Shown: one piece after another, positions 33,382 to 41,396 of the stretch
How the letters are laid out: every line of letters starts with the position of its first letter
Numbering within the stretch: position 1 is the stretch's first letter
Assembly: GCF_023734135.1 (NCBI RefSeq)
Contig: NZ_AP025730.1
Span: 1,550,001-1,614,000, forward strand
DNA: 64,000 nucleotides
From: Sphaerotilus microaerophilus
GTDB taxonomy: Bacteria > Pseudomonadota > Gammaproteobacteria > Burkholderiales > Burkholderiaceae_C
Direction: 5' to 3'
Notes under the pieces: generated by a model
What the model was told of the DNA's origin: nothing
The model's input: the letters and a program-made list of their open reading frames with translations, nothing else
The model's database searches: none
Made by a program: the position numbers and the translations under genes

Positions 33382-33550
33382 GGCATTTACAGCCCTGCTG
33401 CCGGTAAACCGGCTCCGGTGCCCTTTACCCGGCGGAATCAGTACTGACCCTGATGGTTACAGGGTACGTGCGAGAATTGTCCTCATTTCCAACTCCGGCC
33501 GGGCGAGGTCGGGTCCGGGCCAAGGCCCGTTCCTCTGACGCAGTCCCGGC

Positions 33551-34414
33551 GTGTGGCCCTTGAGTTCCGACGCCCTGATCGAGATCGACCATGTCAGCTT
33601 TGGCTATGACAGCAGCCGGTTGATCCTCAACGACCTGAGCCTGCGCTTCATGCGCGGCAAGGTGACCGCCGTGCTTGGCAACTCGGGCTGCGGCAAGACC
33701 ACGCTGCTGCGCCTGATCGGCGGGGTGCACGCGGCCAATGCGGGCCGCGTCGTCTTCGACGGCGAGGTCATCGACGTGCGCGACCGTGCCCAGCTCTACC
33801 GGCTGCGTCGGCGCCTGGGCATGCTGTTCCAGTTCGGGGCGTTGTTCACCGACCTGACGGTGTACGACAACGTCGCCTTCCCGCTGCGGGAGATGACCGA
33901 CCTGCCCGAGGGCATGATCCACGACATCGTGCTGATGAAGCTCAACGCGGTCGGCCTGCGCGGGGCGGCGCCGCTGAAGATCAGCGAGGTGTCGGGCGGC
34001 ATGGCGCGGCGCGTCGCACTGGCGCGGGCCATCGCGCTCGACCCGGAGCTGATCATGTACGACGAGCCCTTTGCCGGGCTGGACCTGATCAGCATGGGCG
34101 TGGCTGCCAAGCTGATCCGCACGCTCAACGATGTCACCGGCGCCACCTCGCTGGTGATCTCGCACGACGTGCCCGAGTGCATGGCCATTTCCGACTGGGT
34201 GGTGTTGATGGCCGGGGGCGGGCGCCTCGTCGCCCAGGGCACGCCCGAGGAACTGATGAACTCCACCGACCCTGAAGTCCGCCAGTTCGTGCGTGGCGAG
34301 CCGGACGGCCCGGTCAAGTTCCACTACCCGGCGCCTGACATCGCCGAGGATTTCGGCATGACCAGCATGACCGGCCTGGCCCGCGGCAAGGCGGCGGCAG
34401 GAGGGGCGCGATGA
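33551..34414 (+). CDS. mlaF: Mla phospholipid transport ATP-binding protein
   Basis: 287-residue ABC ATPase that powers the MlaFEDB complex, which moves glycerophospholipids between the inner membrane and the periplasmic carrier MlaC. Walker A is GNSGCGKTT (about residue 43), the signature reads SGGMARRVALARA, Walker B is LIMYDEPFAGLD, and the switch His is in VISHDVPE. The C-terminal extension after PVKFHYP is typical of MlaF. The start is GTG 33551 or TTG 33560; both give near-normal lengths. The stop overlaps the mlaE ATG. Confidence 0.94.
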   Translation: MWPLSSDALIEIDHVSFGYDSSRLILNDLSLRFMRGKVTAVLGNSGCGKTTLLRLIGGVHAANAGRVVFDGEVIDVRDRAQLYRLRRRLGMLFQFGALFTDLTVYDNVAFPLREMTDLPEGMIHDIVLMKLNAVGLRGAAPLKISEVSGGMARRVALARAIALDPELIMYDEPFAGLDLISMGVAAKLIRTLNDVTGATSLVISHDVPECMAISDWVVLMAGGGRLVAQGTPEELMNSTDPEVRQFVRGEPDGPVKFHYPAPDIAEDFGMTSMTGLARGKAAAGGAR

Positions 34415-35193
34415 ACTGGCTGGCTCTCATCGGTGCGCGCGCGCTGGCCATGCTGGGCGGCTGGGGCCGCGCGGCGATTTTCTTCGTCGATCTGCTGGCC
34501 GCACTGCCGGCGTCGCTGCGGCGCTTCTCTCTGGTGGTGGTGCAGATCCACGCCATCGGCAACCGCTCGCTGCTGATCATCCTGGCCTCGGGCATGGCCG
34601 TGGGCTTCGTGCTGGCGCTGCAGCTCTACAACACGCTGATCACCTTCGGCGCGGCGGAGTCGCTTGGCCTGGTGGTCAACCTCTCGCTGGTGCGCGAGCT
34701 GGGCCCGGTGGTGACGGCGCTGCTCTTTGCCGGGCGTGCCGGGACCTCGCTGACCGCCGAGATCGGCCTGATGAAGGCCGGCGAGCAGATCGCTGCGCTG
34801 GAGCTGATGGCGATCGACCCGCGCCAGCGCGTGCTGGCGCCGCGCTTCCTGGCGGGCATCATCTCGATGCCGCTGCTGGCCATCCTGTTCTCCGCCATCG
34901 GCATCCTCGGTGCCTGGCTGGTGGCGGTGGGGCTGATCGGCATCGACGCCGGCAACTTCTGGTCCATCCAGCAGAACGCGGTCGACGTCTGGCGCGACGT
35001 CGGCAACGGCGTGGTCAAGAGCGCAGTCTTCGGCGTGATCTGCACGGCCGTCGCCCTGTACCAGGGCTATGAGACCGAGGCGACGCCCGAAGGGGTCGCC
35101 TATGCCACCACACGCACAGTGGTGATTTCGTCGCTGGCGGTGCTGGGGTCGGACTTCATCCTCACCGCATTGATGTTCTCGGCGCCGCGCTGA
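34411..35193 (+). CDS. mlaE: Mla ABC transporter permease
   Basis: 260-residue inner-membrane permease of the MlaE/YrbE family. Five or so hydrophobic segments are seen. The conserved VVQIHAIGNRSLLIILASGMAVG, NLSLVRELGPVVTALLFAGRAGTSLTAEIGLMK and DPRQRVLAPRFLAGIISMPLL blocks identify the family. Translationally coupled to mlaF. It forms the lipid path together with an MlaD hexamer. Confidence 0.95.
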   Translation: MNWLALIGARALAMLGGWGRAAIFFVDLLAALPASLRRFSLVVVQIHAIGNRSLLIILASGMAVGFVLALQLYNTLITFGAAESLGLVVNLSLVRELGPVVTALLFAGRAGTSLTAEIGLMKAGEQIAALELMAIDPRQRVLAPRFLAGIISMPLLAILFSAIGILGAWLVAVGLIGIDAGNFWSIQQNAVDVWRDVGNGVVKSAVFGVICTAVALYQGYETEATPEGVAYATTRTVVISSLAVLGSDFILTALMFSAPR

Positions 35194-35230
35194 AGCCGCG
35201 GCGGCCCATTGAACGAGGGAACCCCTTTCC

Positions 35231-35725
35231 ATGTCCAAACGCAATCTCGAAATGCTGGTCGGCCTCTTCGTGGTGCTCGGCCTGGCCGCACTGGTCTTCG
35301 TCTCGTTGAAGGCCGCCAACCTGACGAGCTTCTCCAACGGTGCGACCTATGCGCTGACGGCGCGCTTCGACAACATCGGCGGCCTGAAGGCCCGCGCGCC
35401 GGTGCGCTCGGCCGGCGTGGTGGTGGGCCGCGTGACCTCGATCAGCCTGGATGCAAAGACTTTCCAGGGGGTGGTCAGCCTGGAAGTGCAGCGCAGCTAC
35501 GAATTCCCCAAGGACACCTCGGCCAAGATCCTGACCGCCGGCCTGCTGGGTGACCAGTACATCGGCCTGGAGCCGGGCGGCGACGAGAAGAACCTGGTCG
35601 CCGGCGACGTCATCACGCAGACCCAGTCGGCCGTGGTGCTGGAGAACCTCATCAGCCAGTTCCTGTTCAACAAGGCGGCCGATGCGGGCGGTACGGGCGG
35701 TGCCGACGCCGCCAAGAAGCCGTGA
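35231..35725 (+). CDS. mlaD: Mla outer-membrane-asymmetry protein MlaD (MCE domain)
   Basis: 164-residue protein with one N-terminal membrane helix (EMLVGLFVVLGLAALVFVSL) and a single MCE domain (about 39-118) containing FDNIGGLKARAPVRSAGVVVGRV and ILTAGLLGDQYIGLEPGG. It forms a periplasmic hexameric ring that contacts MlaC. Its stop overlaps the mlaA GTG start. Confidence 0.95.
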   Translation: MSKRNLEMLVGLFVVLGLAALVFVSLKAANLTSFSNGATYALTARFDNIGGLKARAPVRSAGVVVGRVTSISLDAKTFQGVVSLEVQRSYEFPKDTSAKILTAGLLGDQYIGLEPGGDEKNLVAGDVITQTQSAVVLENLISQFLFNKAADAGGTGGADAAKKP

Positions 35726-36540
35726 CTCCGGCCCCAGCTGCGGCGGGGCGGCCATTGGCGCGCCTCGCGGCCTGTGTCGTGCTGGCATTGACGCTGGGTG
35801 CCTGTGCCACGGCGCAGCGGCCCGATCCGCTGGAACCCTGGAACCGCAAGGTCTATGCCTTCAACGATGCGGTCGACGTGGCCGTGATCAGGCCCGTGGC
35901 CACGGTCTACCGCGACCGGGTGCCCGAGCCGGTGCGCACGGCGACGACCAACTTCTTCGCCAACATCCAGGACGCCTGGTCGGCGGTGAACCTGGTGCTG
36001 CAGGGCCGGCCGGCCGACGGCCTGTCGGACCTGCTGCGCTTCGGTACCAACTCGGTGTTCGGTGTGCTGGGGTTGTTCGATGTGGCGACGCCCCTGGGCC
36101 TGGAGCGCCACGGCGAGGATTTTGGCCAGACCCTGGGCAAGTGGGGCGTCGGGCCGGGCGCCTACATCGTCTGGCCCATCCTCGGCCCGTCGTCGCTGCG
36201 TGACTCCGTGGGGCTGCCACTGGAGATGCAGCTCACGCCGGAGACCTGGGTGTCCCCCGAGGCGCTGCGCTACTCGCTGACCGGGGTGAGGGTCGTCAAC
36301 ACGCGCGCCAACCTGCTGCAGGCGTCCCGGCTGCTGGGCGATGTGGCGCTGGATCCCTACGTGTCGGTGCGTGATTTCTACCTGCAGCGCCGGCGCAGCC
36401 TGGTCTACGACGGCAATCCGCCTGACGACGCTCAACCCGAGGAACGCTGGGACGAGCCCGAGGCGCCAGCGGAGCCGGCTTCCGCCCCGGACCGTCCGGC
36501 TTCCGCGCCGGCACCTGCGGCCTCGGCAGCGTCGAAGTGA
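35722..36540 (+). CDS. mlaA: MlaA (VacJ) outer-membrane lipoprotein
   Basis: 272-residue lipoprotein that removes misplaced phospholipids from the outer leaflet of the outer membrane and hands them to MlaC. The lipobox LGA-Cys is near residue 28, then DPLEPWNRKVYAFNDAVD, the VacJ opening. RFGTNSVFGVLGLFDVAT and LGKWGVGPGAYIVWPILGPSSLRDSVG are also characteristic. A C-terminal Pro/Ala/Ser tail of about 45 residues is extra. Start GTG 35722 overlaps the mlaD stop. Confidence 0.95.
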   Translation: MTPAPAAAGRPLARLAACVVLALTLGACATAQRPDPLEPWNRKVYAFNDAVDVAVIRPVATVYRDRVPEPVRTATTNFFANIQDAWSAVNLVLQGRPADGLSDLLRFGTNSVFGVLGLFDVATPLGLERHGEDFGQTLGKWGVGPGAYIVWPILGPSSLRDSVGLPLEMQLTPETWVSPEALRYSLTGVRVVNTRANLLQASRLLGDVALDPYVSVRDFYLQRRRSLVYDGNPPDDAQPEERWDEPEAPAEPASAPDRPASAPAPAASAASK

Positions 36541-36685
36541 ACCGAAGGCGCTGCGGCAGATCTTACGCAGCGTGGCAACGCGCTGTGCACCGCTGGGCGT
36601 GATGATGCGTTGTTGGAGCGCGGCCTGCCCTTCCCGGGCGGATCGCAGCGAGTCGCCGCAAGGCACACAAGAAAGGTTGTTCGAG

Positions 36686-37309
36686 ATGATGAGACGTTCC
36701 TGGATCCGCGTGATCGCCGCCACCCTGACTGCGGCCGCCACCCAGTGGGCTGCGGCCGAGGCCGTGGCGCCCGAGGCGCTGATCAAGAAGGTGTCCGGCG
36801 AGGTCATCGAGGCGGTCAAGGCCGACAAGGCCATCCAGTCGGGCGACGTGAAGCCCATCATGGCGCTGGTGGATGCCAAGATCCTGCCGCACGTGAATTT
36901 CCAGCGCATGACGGCTTCGGCCGTCGGCCGCTACTGGCGCCAGGCCACGCCCGAGCAGAAGACCCGCCTGCAGGATGAATTCAAGCTGCTGCTGGTGCGT
37001 ACCTACTCCGGCGCGCTCACGCAGGTGAAGGACCAGGTCGTCGAGATGAAGCCGATGCGCTCCAAGCCCGAGGACACGGAAGTCATCGTGCGCAGCGAGG
37101 TCAAGGGCAAGGGTGAGCCGATCCAGCTCGACTACCGCATGGAGAAGGCCGGTGAGACCTGGCGCATCTATGACGTCAACGTGCTCGGCGTCTGGCTGGT
37201 CGAGAACTACCGCGCCAGCTTTGCGCAGGAGATCGGCGCCTCCGGCATCGACGGGCTGATCACCAAGCTCGCCGAGAAGAACAAGGGCGCTGCCCCGACC
37301 AAGGGCTGA
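36686..37309 (+). CDS. mlaC: Mla periplasmic phospholipid-binding protein MlaC
   Basis: 207-residue periplasmic carrier between MlaA and the MlaFEDB complex. It has a cleavable signal peptide (MMRRSWIRVIAATLTAAATQ, cleavage near AAA). The Tol-Ttg2 fold includes MALVDAKILPHVNFQRMTASAVGRYW, LLLVRTYSGAL and WRIYDVNVLGVWLVENYRASF. ATG 36686 is the first sensible start; a second ATG follows directly. The 145-bp gap from mlaA is the largest inside the operon. Confidence 0.94.
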   Translation: MMRRSWIRVIAATLTAAATQWAAAEAVAPEALIKKVSGEVIEAVKADKAIQSGDVKPIMALVDAKILPHVNFQRMTASAVGRYWRQATPEQKTRLQDEFKLLLVRTYSGALTQVKDQVVEMKPMRSKPEDTEVIVRSEVKGKGEPIQLDYRMEKAGETWRIYDVNVLGVWLVENYRASFAQEIGASGIDGLITKLAEKNKGAAPTKG

Positions 37310-37319
37310 GAGGCAAGCC

Positions 37320-37610
37320 ATGCTGTCCCTGCCTGAACGCCTGACCCACCGGGAGGCCGCGGCTACCTTGGCGCAGCTCCAGGCTGCGCTGGGCAGCCAG
37401 CCTGCGGGGGGGCCGCTGGTCATCGACGCCACGCCGATGCAGCAGTACGACTCCAGCGCCTTGGTGGTGCTGCTCGGCCTGTTGCGCCACGCGGCCAGCC
37501 TCGGCCGTGCCTGCCGCCTGAACGCGGTGCCGGCGCGGCTGCAGCAGCTGGCCAAGGTCTACGGGGTGCTGGAGTTGCTCGATCTGGAAGCCGCGCCTGC
37601 GGCCACCTGA
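37320..37610 (+). CDS. mlaB: MlaB STAS-domain protein
   Basis: 96-residue STAS protein that binds MlaF in the cytoplasm and supports assembly and ATPase activity of the transporter. The central VIDATPMQQYDSSALVVLLGLLRHA carries the Asp-x-Ser-Ser-Ala pattern at the helix start typical of this group. Sits 10 bp after mlaC and just before a strong terminator, so it closes the six-gene mla operon. Confidence 0.88.
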   Translation: MLSLPERLTHREAAATLAQLQAALGSQPAGGPLVIDATPMQQYDSSALVVLLGLLRHAASLGRACRLNAVPARLQQLAKVYGVLELLDLEAAPAAT

Positions 37611-37641
37611 CCGGGCCGACCTCGGTCGACCCAGGAAGCAC

Positions 37642-37667
37642 AAAGGCCCGCATCTGCGGGCCTTTTT
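37642..37667. terminator. Intrinsic terminator after mlaB, possibly bidirectional
   Basis: AAAGGCCCGC (37642-37651) and GCGGGCCTTT (37656-37665) form a perfect 10-bp stem with a 4-nt loop. A T-run follows on the plus strand and an A-run precedes it. It can stop the mla operon and also the convergent zwf-hexR transcript. Confidence 0.85.
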
Positions 37668-37701
37668 CATCGCTGCCACGGTGCGACGACTGCACGCGTG
37701 G

Positions 37702-38562
37702 TCAGGCCGTGGTGACGTAGCGCTTGGCCTTCAGGTTCTTCTTGATCTCCTGCAGGCGCGGGCGCAGGTCCGGGCCCAGGCGCAGGGCCACCGCGGTGGT
37801 GAGGATGTCGATCATCACCAGGTGCAGGATGCGGCTGACCATCGGGCTGTAGCGGTCGTAGTCCTCCGGATGGTCCACGGCCAGCACGATCTGGCACTGC
37901 TGGGCCAGCGGCGTGCCGCCGGAGGTGATGGCAATGGTGGTGGCACCCTTGCGGTGGGCCACTTCAGCCGCGTCGATCAGGTCGCGGCTGCGCCCGGCGT
38001 TGGAGACGATCACCACGCAGTCGCCCGGGCCGAGCATGGTGGCGGCCATCAGCTGCATGTGGCCGTCGCTGTAGGCGACCGCGTGGGCGCCGAGGCGGAA
38101 GAACTTGTGCTGCGCATCCTGCGCGACGATGCCCGAGTTGCCCACGCCGTAGAACTCGACGCGCCGGCCCTGTTGCACCGCGCCAGCCAGCGCGTCGATG
38201 GCCTGCTCGACCATGTGCCCACCGGCGTTGTTGCGGTACTTGAGCAGGGCGCTGACGGCGTTGTCGATCACCTTGACGACCACGTCGGCCGGCTTGTCGT
38301 CCTCGTCCACCGCGCGGTGCACGAAGGGCACGCCCTCGTTGACCGTGCCGGCCAGCTTCAGCTTGAAGTCGGCCAGGCCGTCGTAGCCCACGCTGCGGCA
38401 GAAGCGCACCACGGTGGGCTTGCTGACGTGGGCGCGTTCCGACAGTTCGGCCACCGGGAGGCTGGCGAAGCTGCGCGGGTCGGCCAGCACCAGCCGGCCG
38501 ACACGCTGTTCGGCCGGGGACAGGGCGGGCAGGGAGGCGCGGATGCGATCGAGCATGGACAT
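37702..38562 (-). CDS. hexR: HexR-type transcriptional regulator (RpiR family)
   Basis: 286-residue repressor of central sugar metabolism. An N-terminal HTH domain (about 1-80, with SERAHVSKPTVVRFCRSVGYDGLADFKLKLA) is followed by a SIS domain (about 125-265). The SIS domain holds VEFYGVGNSGIVAQDAQHKF and DCVVIVSNAGRSRDLIDAA, where KDPG binds and releases DNA in studied HexR proteins. ATG 38562 is the homology-supported start; the frame is open well upstream. It lies 100 bp after zwf on the same strand, and a matching operator sits on the zwf promoter, so autoregulation through zwf readthrough is likely. Confidence 0.9.
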   Translation of the reverse strand: MSMLDRIRASLPALSPAEQRVGRLVLADPRSFASLPVAELSERAHVSKPTVVRFCRSVGYDGLADFKLKLAGTVNEGVPFVHRAVDEDDKPADVVVKVIDNAVSALLKYRNNAGGHMVEQAIDALAGAVQQGRRVEFYGVGNSGIVAQDAQHKFFRLGAHAVAYSDGHMQLMAATMLGPGDCVVIVSNAGRSRDLIDAAEVAHRKGATTIAITSGGTPLAQQCQIVLAVDHPEDYDRYSPMVSRILHLVMIDILTTAVALRLGPDLRPRLQEIKKNLKAKRYVTTA

Positions 38563-38662
38563 TCCATCGGAGGCGGGCGCGCCCCGCTGCGGCTGCACGA
38601 CGGACCGCCGCGCGGCAGGTCCTGAGCGTAGCCGATCGGTGGGCCAACCCATCAGCGGCATC

Positions 38663-40153
38663 TCATTGCTCCTCGCTCCAGGCGTTGCCGTCGCGGGCCA
38701 CCAGGGCGCTCGCGGCGGCCGGGCCCCAGGTGCCGGCGGCGTAGCCACGCGGGCCCTCGCCGTGCTGCTCGCGCTCGCGCGACCAGGCGTCCAGGATCGG
38801 CTCCACCCACCGCCAGGCCTGCTCCTGCTCGTCGCTGCGCACAAAGAGGTTGAGCCGCCCGGCGATCGCGTCCAGCAGCAGGCGCTCGTAGGCGCCCACG
38901 CGCTCGGACGGGAAGGCGCGGTCGAAGTCCAGGTCCAGCGACACCGGCGCGAGCGACTCGCCCACCCCGCTGCCCTTGGCGGCCAGCAGGCGCAGCTCCA
39001 GGCCGTCCTCCGGCTGCAGCTTGATCACCAGCTGGTTGGCGCGGTGCGCGCCCGGGAAGATCGGGTGCGGCACCGGGCGGAAGTTGACGACGATCTGCGC
39101 ATCGCGCGCCGCCAGCCGCTTGCCGGTGCGCAGGTAGAAAGGCACGCCCGCCCAGCGCCAGTTCTGCACCTCGGTTCGCAGCGCCACGAAGGTCTCGCAG
39201 TGGCTGCCGGGGGGCACCTTCTGCTCGTCCAGGTAGCCTGGCACCGGTTGGCCGCCGATGTTGCCGGCGCGGTACTGGCCGCGCAGCACGTCGCGCGCCA
39301 CCGACTCGGGCGTGAAGGGCCTGAGCGACTTCAGCACCTTGAGCTTCTCGTCGCGGATCGCATCGGCGTCGCCAGTGGCGGGCGGCTCCATCGCGATCAT
39401 CGTCAGCAGCTGCAGCGCGTGGTTCTGGATCATGTCGCGCAGCGCGCCGGTGCGGTCGTAGAAGTCACCGCGCGTGCCCACGCCCAGGCTCTCGGCCAGG
39501 GTGATCTGGATGTTGGCGATGCTCTCGCGCCGCCACAGCGGCTCGAACAGGGCGTTGGCAAAGCGCAGCGCCGACAGGTTCTGCACCGAGGGCTTGCCCA
39601 GGTAGTGGTCGATGCGCAGCGCCTGGTTCTCGGTGAAGACCGAGCGCACCACGCGGTTGATCTCCTGCGCGCTGGCCAGGTCGTGGCCGAGCGGCTTTTC
39701 CAGCACCACGCGCACGTGCGGCGCGTTCAGCCCGGCGCGGCCGAGCTGCTCGCAGATCACCGGGAAGAGGTGCGGGCTGGTGGCCAGGTAGAGCACCACG
39801 GTGTCGGCGCCCCGCTCGCGCAGGCAGTCGGCCAGGCCGGCGTAGTCGTCCGGCTGCGCCAAGTCCATGCGGCGGTAGTGCAGCAGCTCGGCGAAACGGG
39901 CGAACTCCTCCGCGCTCGGCTGCTTGGAGCGGTCGACCTCGGCAAAGCGCTCGGCGATGAACTGGCGGTAGTCCGCGTCGCTGCGTTCTTCCCGAGCCAC
40001 CGCGAGGATGCGTCCGCCCGCGGGCAGCTTGCCGTGGCGGAAGGCCTGGAACAGCGCCGGCATGAGCTTGCGCCAGGTGAGGTCGCCGGTGCCGCCGAAG
40101 AAGACGAGGTCGAAGGACATAGAGGGGCCTGCAGTGGGGGTCGCTGTGGGCAT
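38663..40153 (-). CDS. zwf: Glucose-6-phosphate 1-dehydrogenase
   Basis: 496-residue enzyme that oxidises glucose 6-phosphate to 6-phosphogluconolactone with NADP, feeding the pentose phosphate and Entner-Doudoroff routes. The dinucleotide loop is FFGGTGDLTWRKLMPAL (about 18-34), the active-site signature is RIDHYLGK near 181, and EKPLGHDLASA precedes it. ATG 40153 gives an 11-residue leader before a second ATG at 40120, which matches the usual family start. Neither has a clear ribosome site. It is divergent from tal, with the HexR site between. Confidence 0.95.
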   Translation of the reverse strand: MPTATPTAGPSMSFDLVFFGGTGDLTWRKLMPALFQAFRHGKLPAGGRILAVAREERSDADYRQFIAERFAEVDRSKQPSAEEFARFAELLHYRRMDLAQPDDYAGLADCLRERGADTVVLYLATSPHLFPVICEQLGRAGLNAPHVRVVLEKPLGHDLASAQEINRVVRSVFTENQALRIDHYLGKPSVQNLSALRFANALFEPLWRRESIANIQITLAESLGVGTRGDFYDRTGALRDMIQNHALQLLTMIAMEPPATGDADAIRDEKLKVLKSLRPFTPESVARDVLRGQYRAGNIGGQPVPGYLDEQKVPPGSHCETFVALRTEVQNWRWAGVPFYLRTGKRLAARDAQIVVNFRPVPHPIFPGAHRANQLVIKLQPEDGLELRLLAAKGSGVGESLAPVSLDLDFDRAFPSERVGAYERLLLDAIAGRLNLFVRSDEQEQAWRWVEPILDAWSREREQHGEGPRGYAAGTWGPAAASALVARDGNAWSEEQ

Positions 40154-40181
40154 CGCGCGGGCCTCGGGGCGCGGCGACGAT

Positions 40182-40194
40182 GTAACTTAGTTAC
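40182..40194. promoter_or_regulatory. HexR operator
   Basis: GTAACTTAGTTAC is a perfect 13-nt palindrome inside TGTAACTTAGTTACTG. It closely matches the HexR consensus of gamma- and betaproteobacteria (TGTAAT-TTA-ATTACA type). It overlaps the predicted zwf transcription start. Confidence 0.75.
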
Positions 40195-40201
40195 TGACTT
40201 T

Positions 40202-40230
40202 ATGATGATTCAGTTTCTTGCGCGCGTCAA
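40202..40230 (-). promoter_or_regulatory. Sigma-70 promoter of zwf
   Basis: On the minus strand, TTGACG (40225-40230), a 17-nt spacer and CATCAT (40202-40207). Predicted start near 40195, directly on the HexR palindrome. Confidence 0.6.
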
Positions 40231-40389
40231 CCGTTGGCAGGAGCATCCATGCGCCGTGCAGCTGCCACGGGGGTGCAGCCCTTGTAACCCGCTTGACGCA
40301 AAAGCACCGCCTGAACGGGTTCTAATCGGGGCATGGCCGACCTCCTTCCGGTTGGCCGGAAATTCCTTCTGCGCCATCCGACCTGCAAC

Positions 40390-41337
40390 ATGAACCAGCT
40401 CGATCAGCTCAAGCAGTCCACCATCGTCGTGGCCGACACCGGCAACTTCAAGCAGCTCGCTGCCTTTGCGCCGCGGGATGCGACGACCAACCCGTCGCTG
40501 ATCCTCAAGGCGGTGCAGCAGCCCGACTACGCCCCGCTGCTGGCCGAGACCGTGGCGGCGCACCGGGGCGAGCCGCTGGAGGCGATCGTGGACCAGGTGC
40601 TGGTGCGCTTTGGCCGCGAGATCCTCAAGGTGGTGCCGGGTCGCGTGTCCACCGAGGTGGATGCCCGCCTGAGCTTCGACACCGCCGCGACCATCGCCCG
40701 CGCTCACCGGTTGATCGCGCTGTATGAGGCGCAGGGCGTGGCGCGTGAGCGCGTGCTGATCAAGATCGCCGCGACCTGGGAGGGCATCCAGGCCGCCCGG
40801 GCGCTGGAGCGCGAGGGCATCCACTGCAACCTGACGCTGCTGTTCGCCTTCTGCCAGGCGGTGGCCTGCGGTGAAGCGGGTGTGCGGCTGATCTCGCCCT
40901 TCGTCGGTCGCATCTACGACTGGTATCGGAAAAGCGCCGGCGCCGGCTGGGACGAGGCCGCCAACGCCGGTGAGAACGACCCGGGCGTGAAGTCGGTCAG
41001 CCAGATCTACACCTACTACAAGAAGTTCGGCATCGACACCGAGGTGATGGGGGCGAGCTTCCGCAACGTCGGACAGATCGTTGCGCTGGCGGGCTGCGAC
41101 CTGCTGACCATCAGCCCCGAGCTGCTGGCCCAGCTGCAGGCCAGCGAGGCGCCGGTGCCGCGCCGGCTTGACGCGGCGGCGGCCCAGGCCGCGCCGATCC
41201 ACGCCGTGAGCTACAACGAGGCGGCCTTCCGCTATGCCCTCAACGAGGACGCCATGGCCACCGAGAAGCTGGCCGAGGGCATCCGGGCCTTCGCCGTCGA
41301 TGCGGCCAAGCTCGACGCGATGATCCGCGTGCTCTGA
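40390..41337 (+). CDS. tal: Transaldolase
   Basis: 315-residue class I transaldolase of the non-oxidative pentose phosphate pathway. Lys125 in [13 protein letters not shown] forms the Schiff base; [10 protein letters not shown] near residue 32 and [13 protein letters not shown] near 170 are family signatures. ATG 40390 gives [20 protein letters not shown], as in relatives; the frame opens earlier at 40333. It is divergent from zwf with a 236-bp spacer and followed by pgi after 59 bp. Confidence 0.96.
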   Translation: MNQLDQLKQSTIVVADTGNFKQLAAFAPRDATTNPSLILKAVQQPDYAPLLAETVAAHRGEPLEAIVDQVLVRFGREILKVVPGRVSTEVDARLSFDTAATIARAHRLIALYEAQGVARERVLIKIAATWEGIQAARALEREGIHCNLTLLFAFCQAVACGEAGVRLISPFVGRIYDWYRKSAGAGWDEAANAGENDPGVKSVSQIYTYYKKFGIDTEVMGASFRNVGQIVALAGCDLLTISPELLAQLQASEAPVPRRLDAAAAQAAPIHAVSYNEAAFRYALNEDAMATEKLAEGIRAFAVDAAKLDAMIRVL

Positions 41338-41396
41338 CCCCGCAGGGGTCCGCTTCTTGCTGGCCCCTTCGTTGCTGCCGTCTGCAGGAGAACCCC

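Noticed and set aside
40300..40389. Sigma-70 promoter for tal at TTGACG near 40293 with TCTAAT
   Set aside because: The spacing is about 22 nt, too long for a functional pair; the tal promoter remains unplaced.
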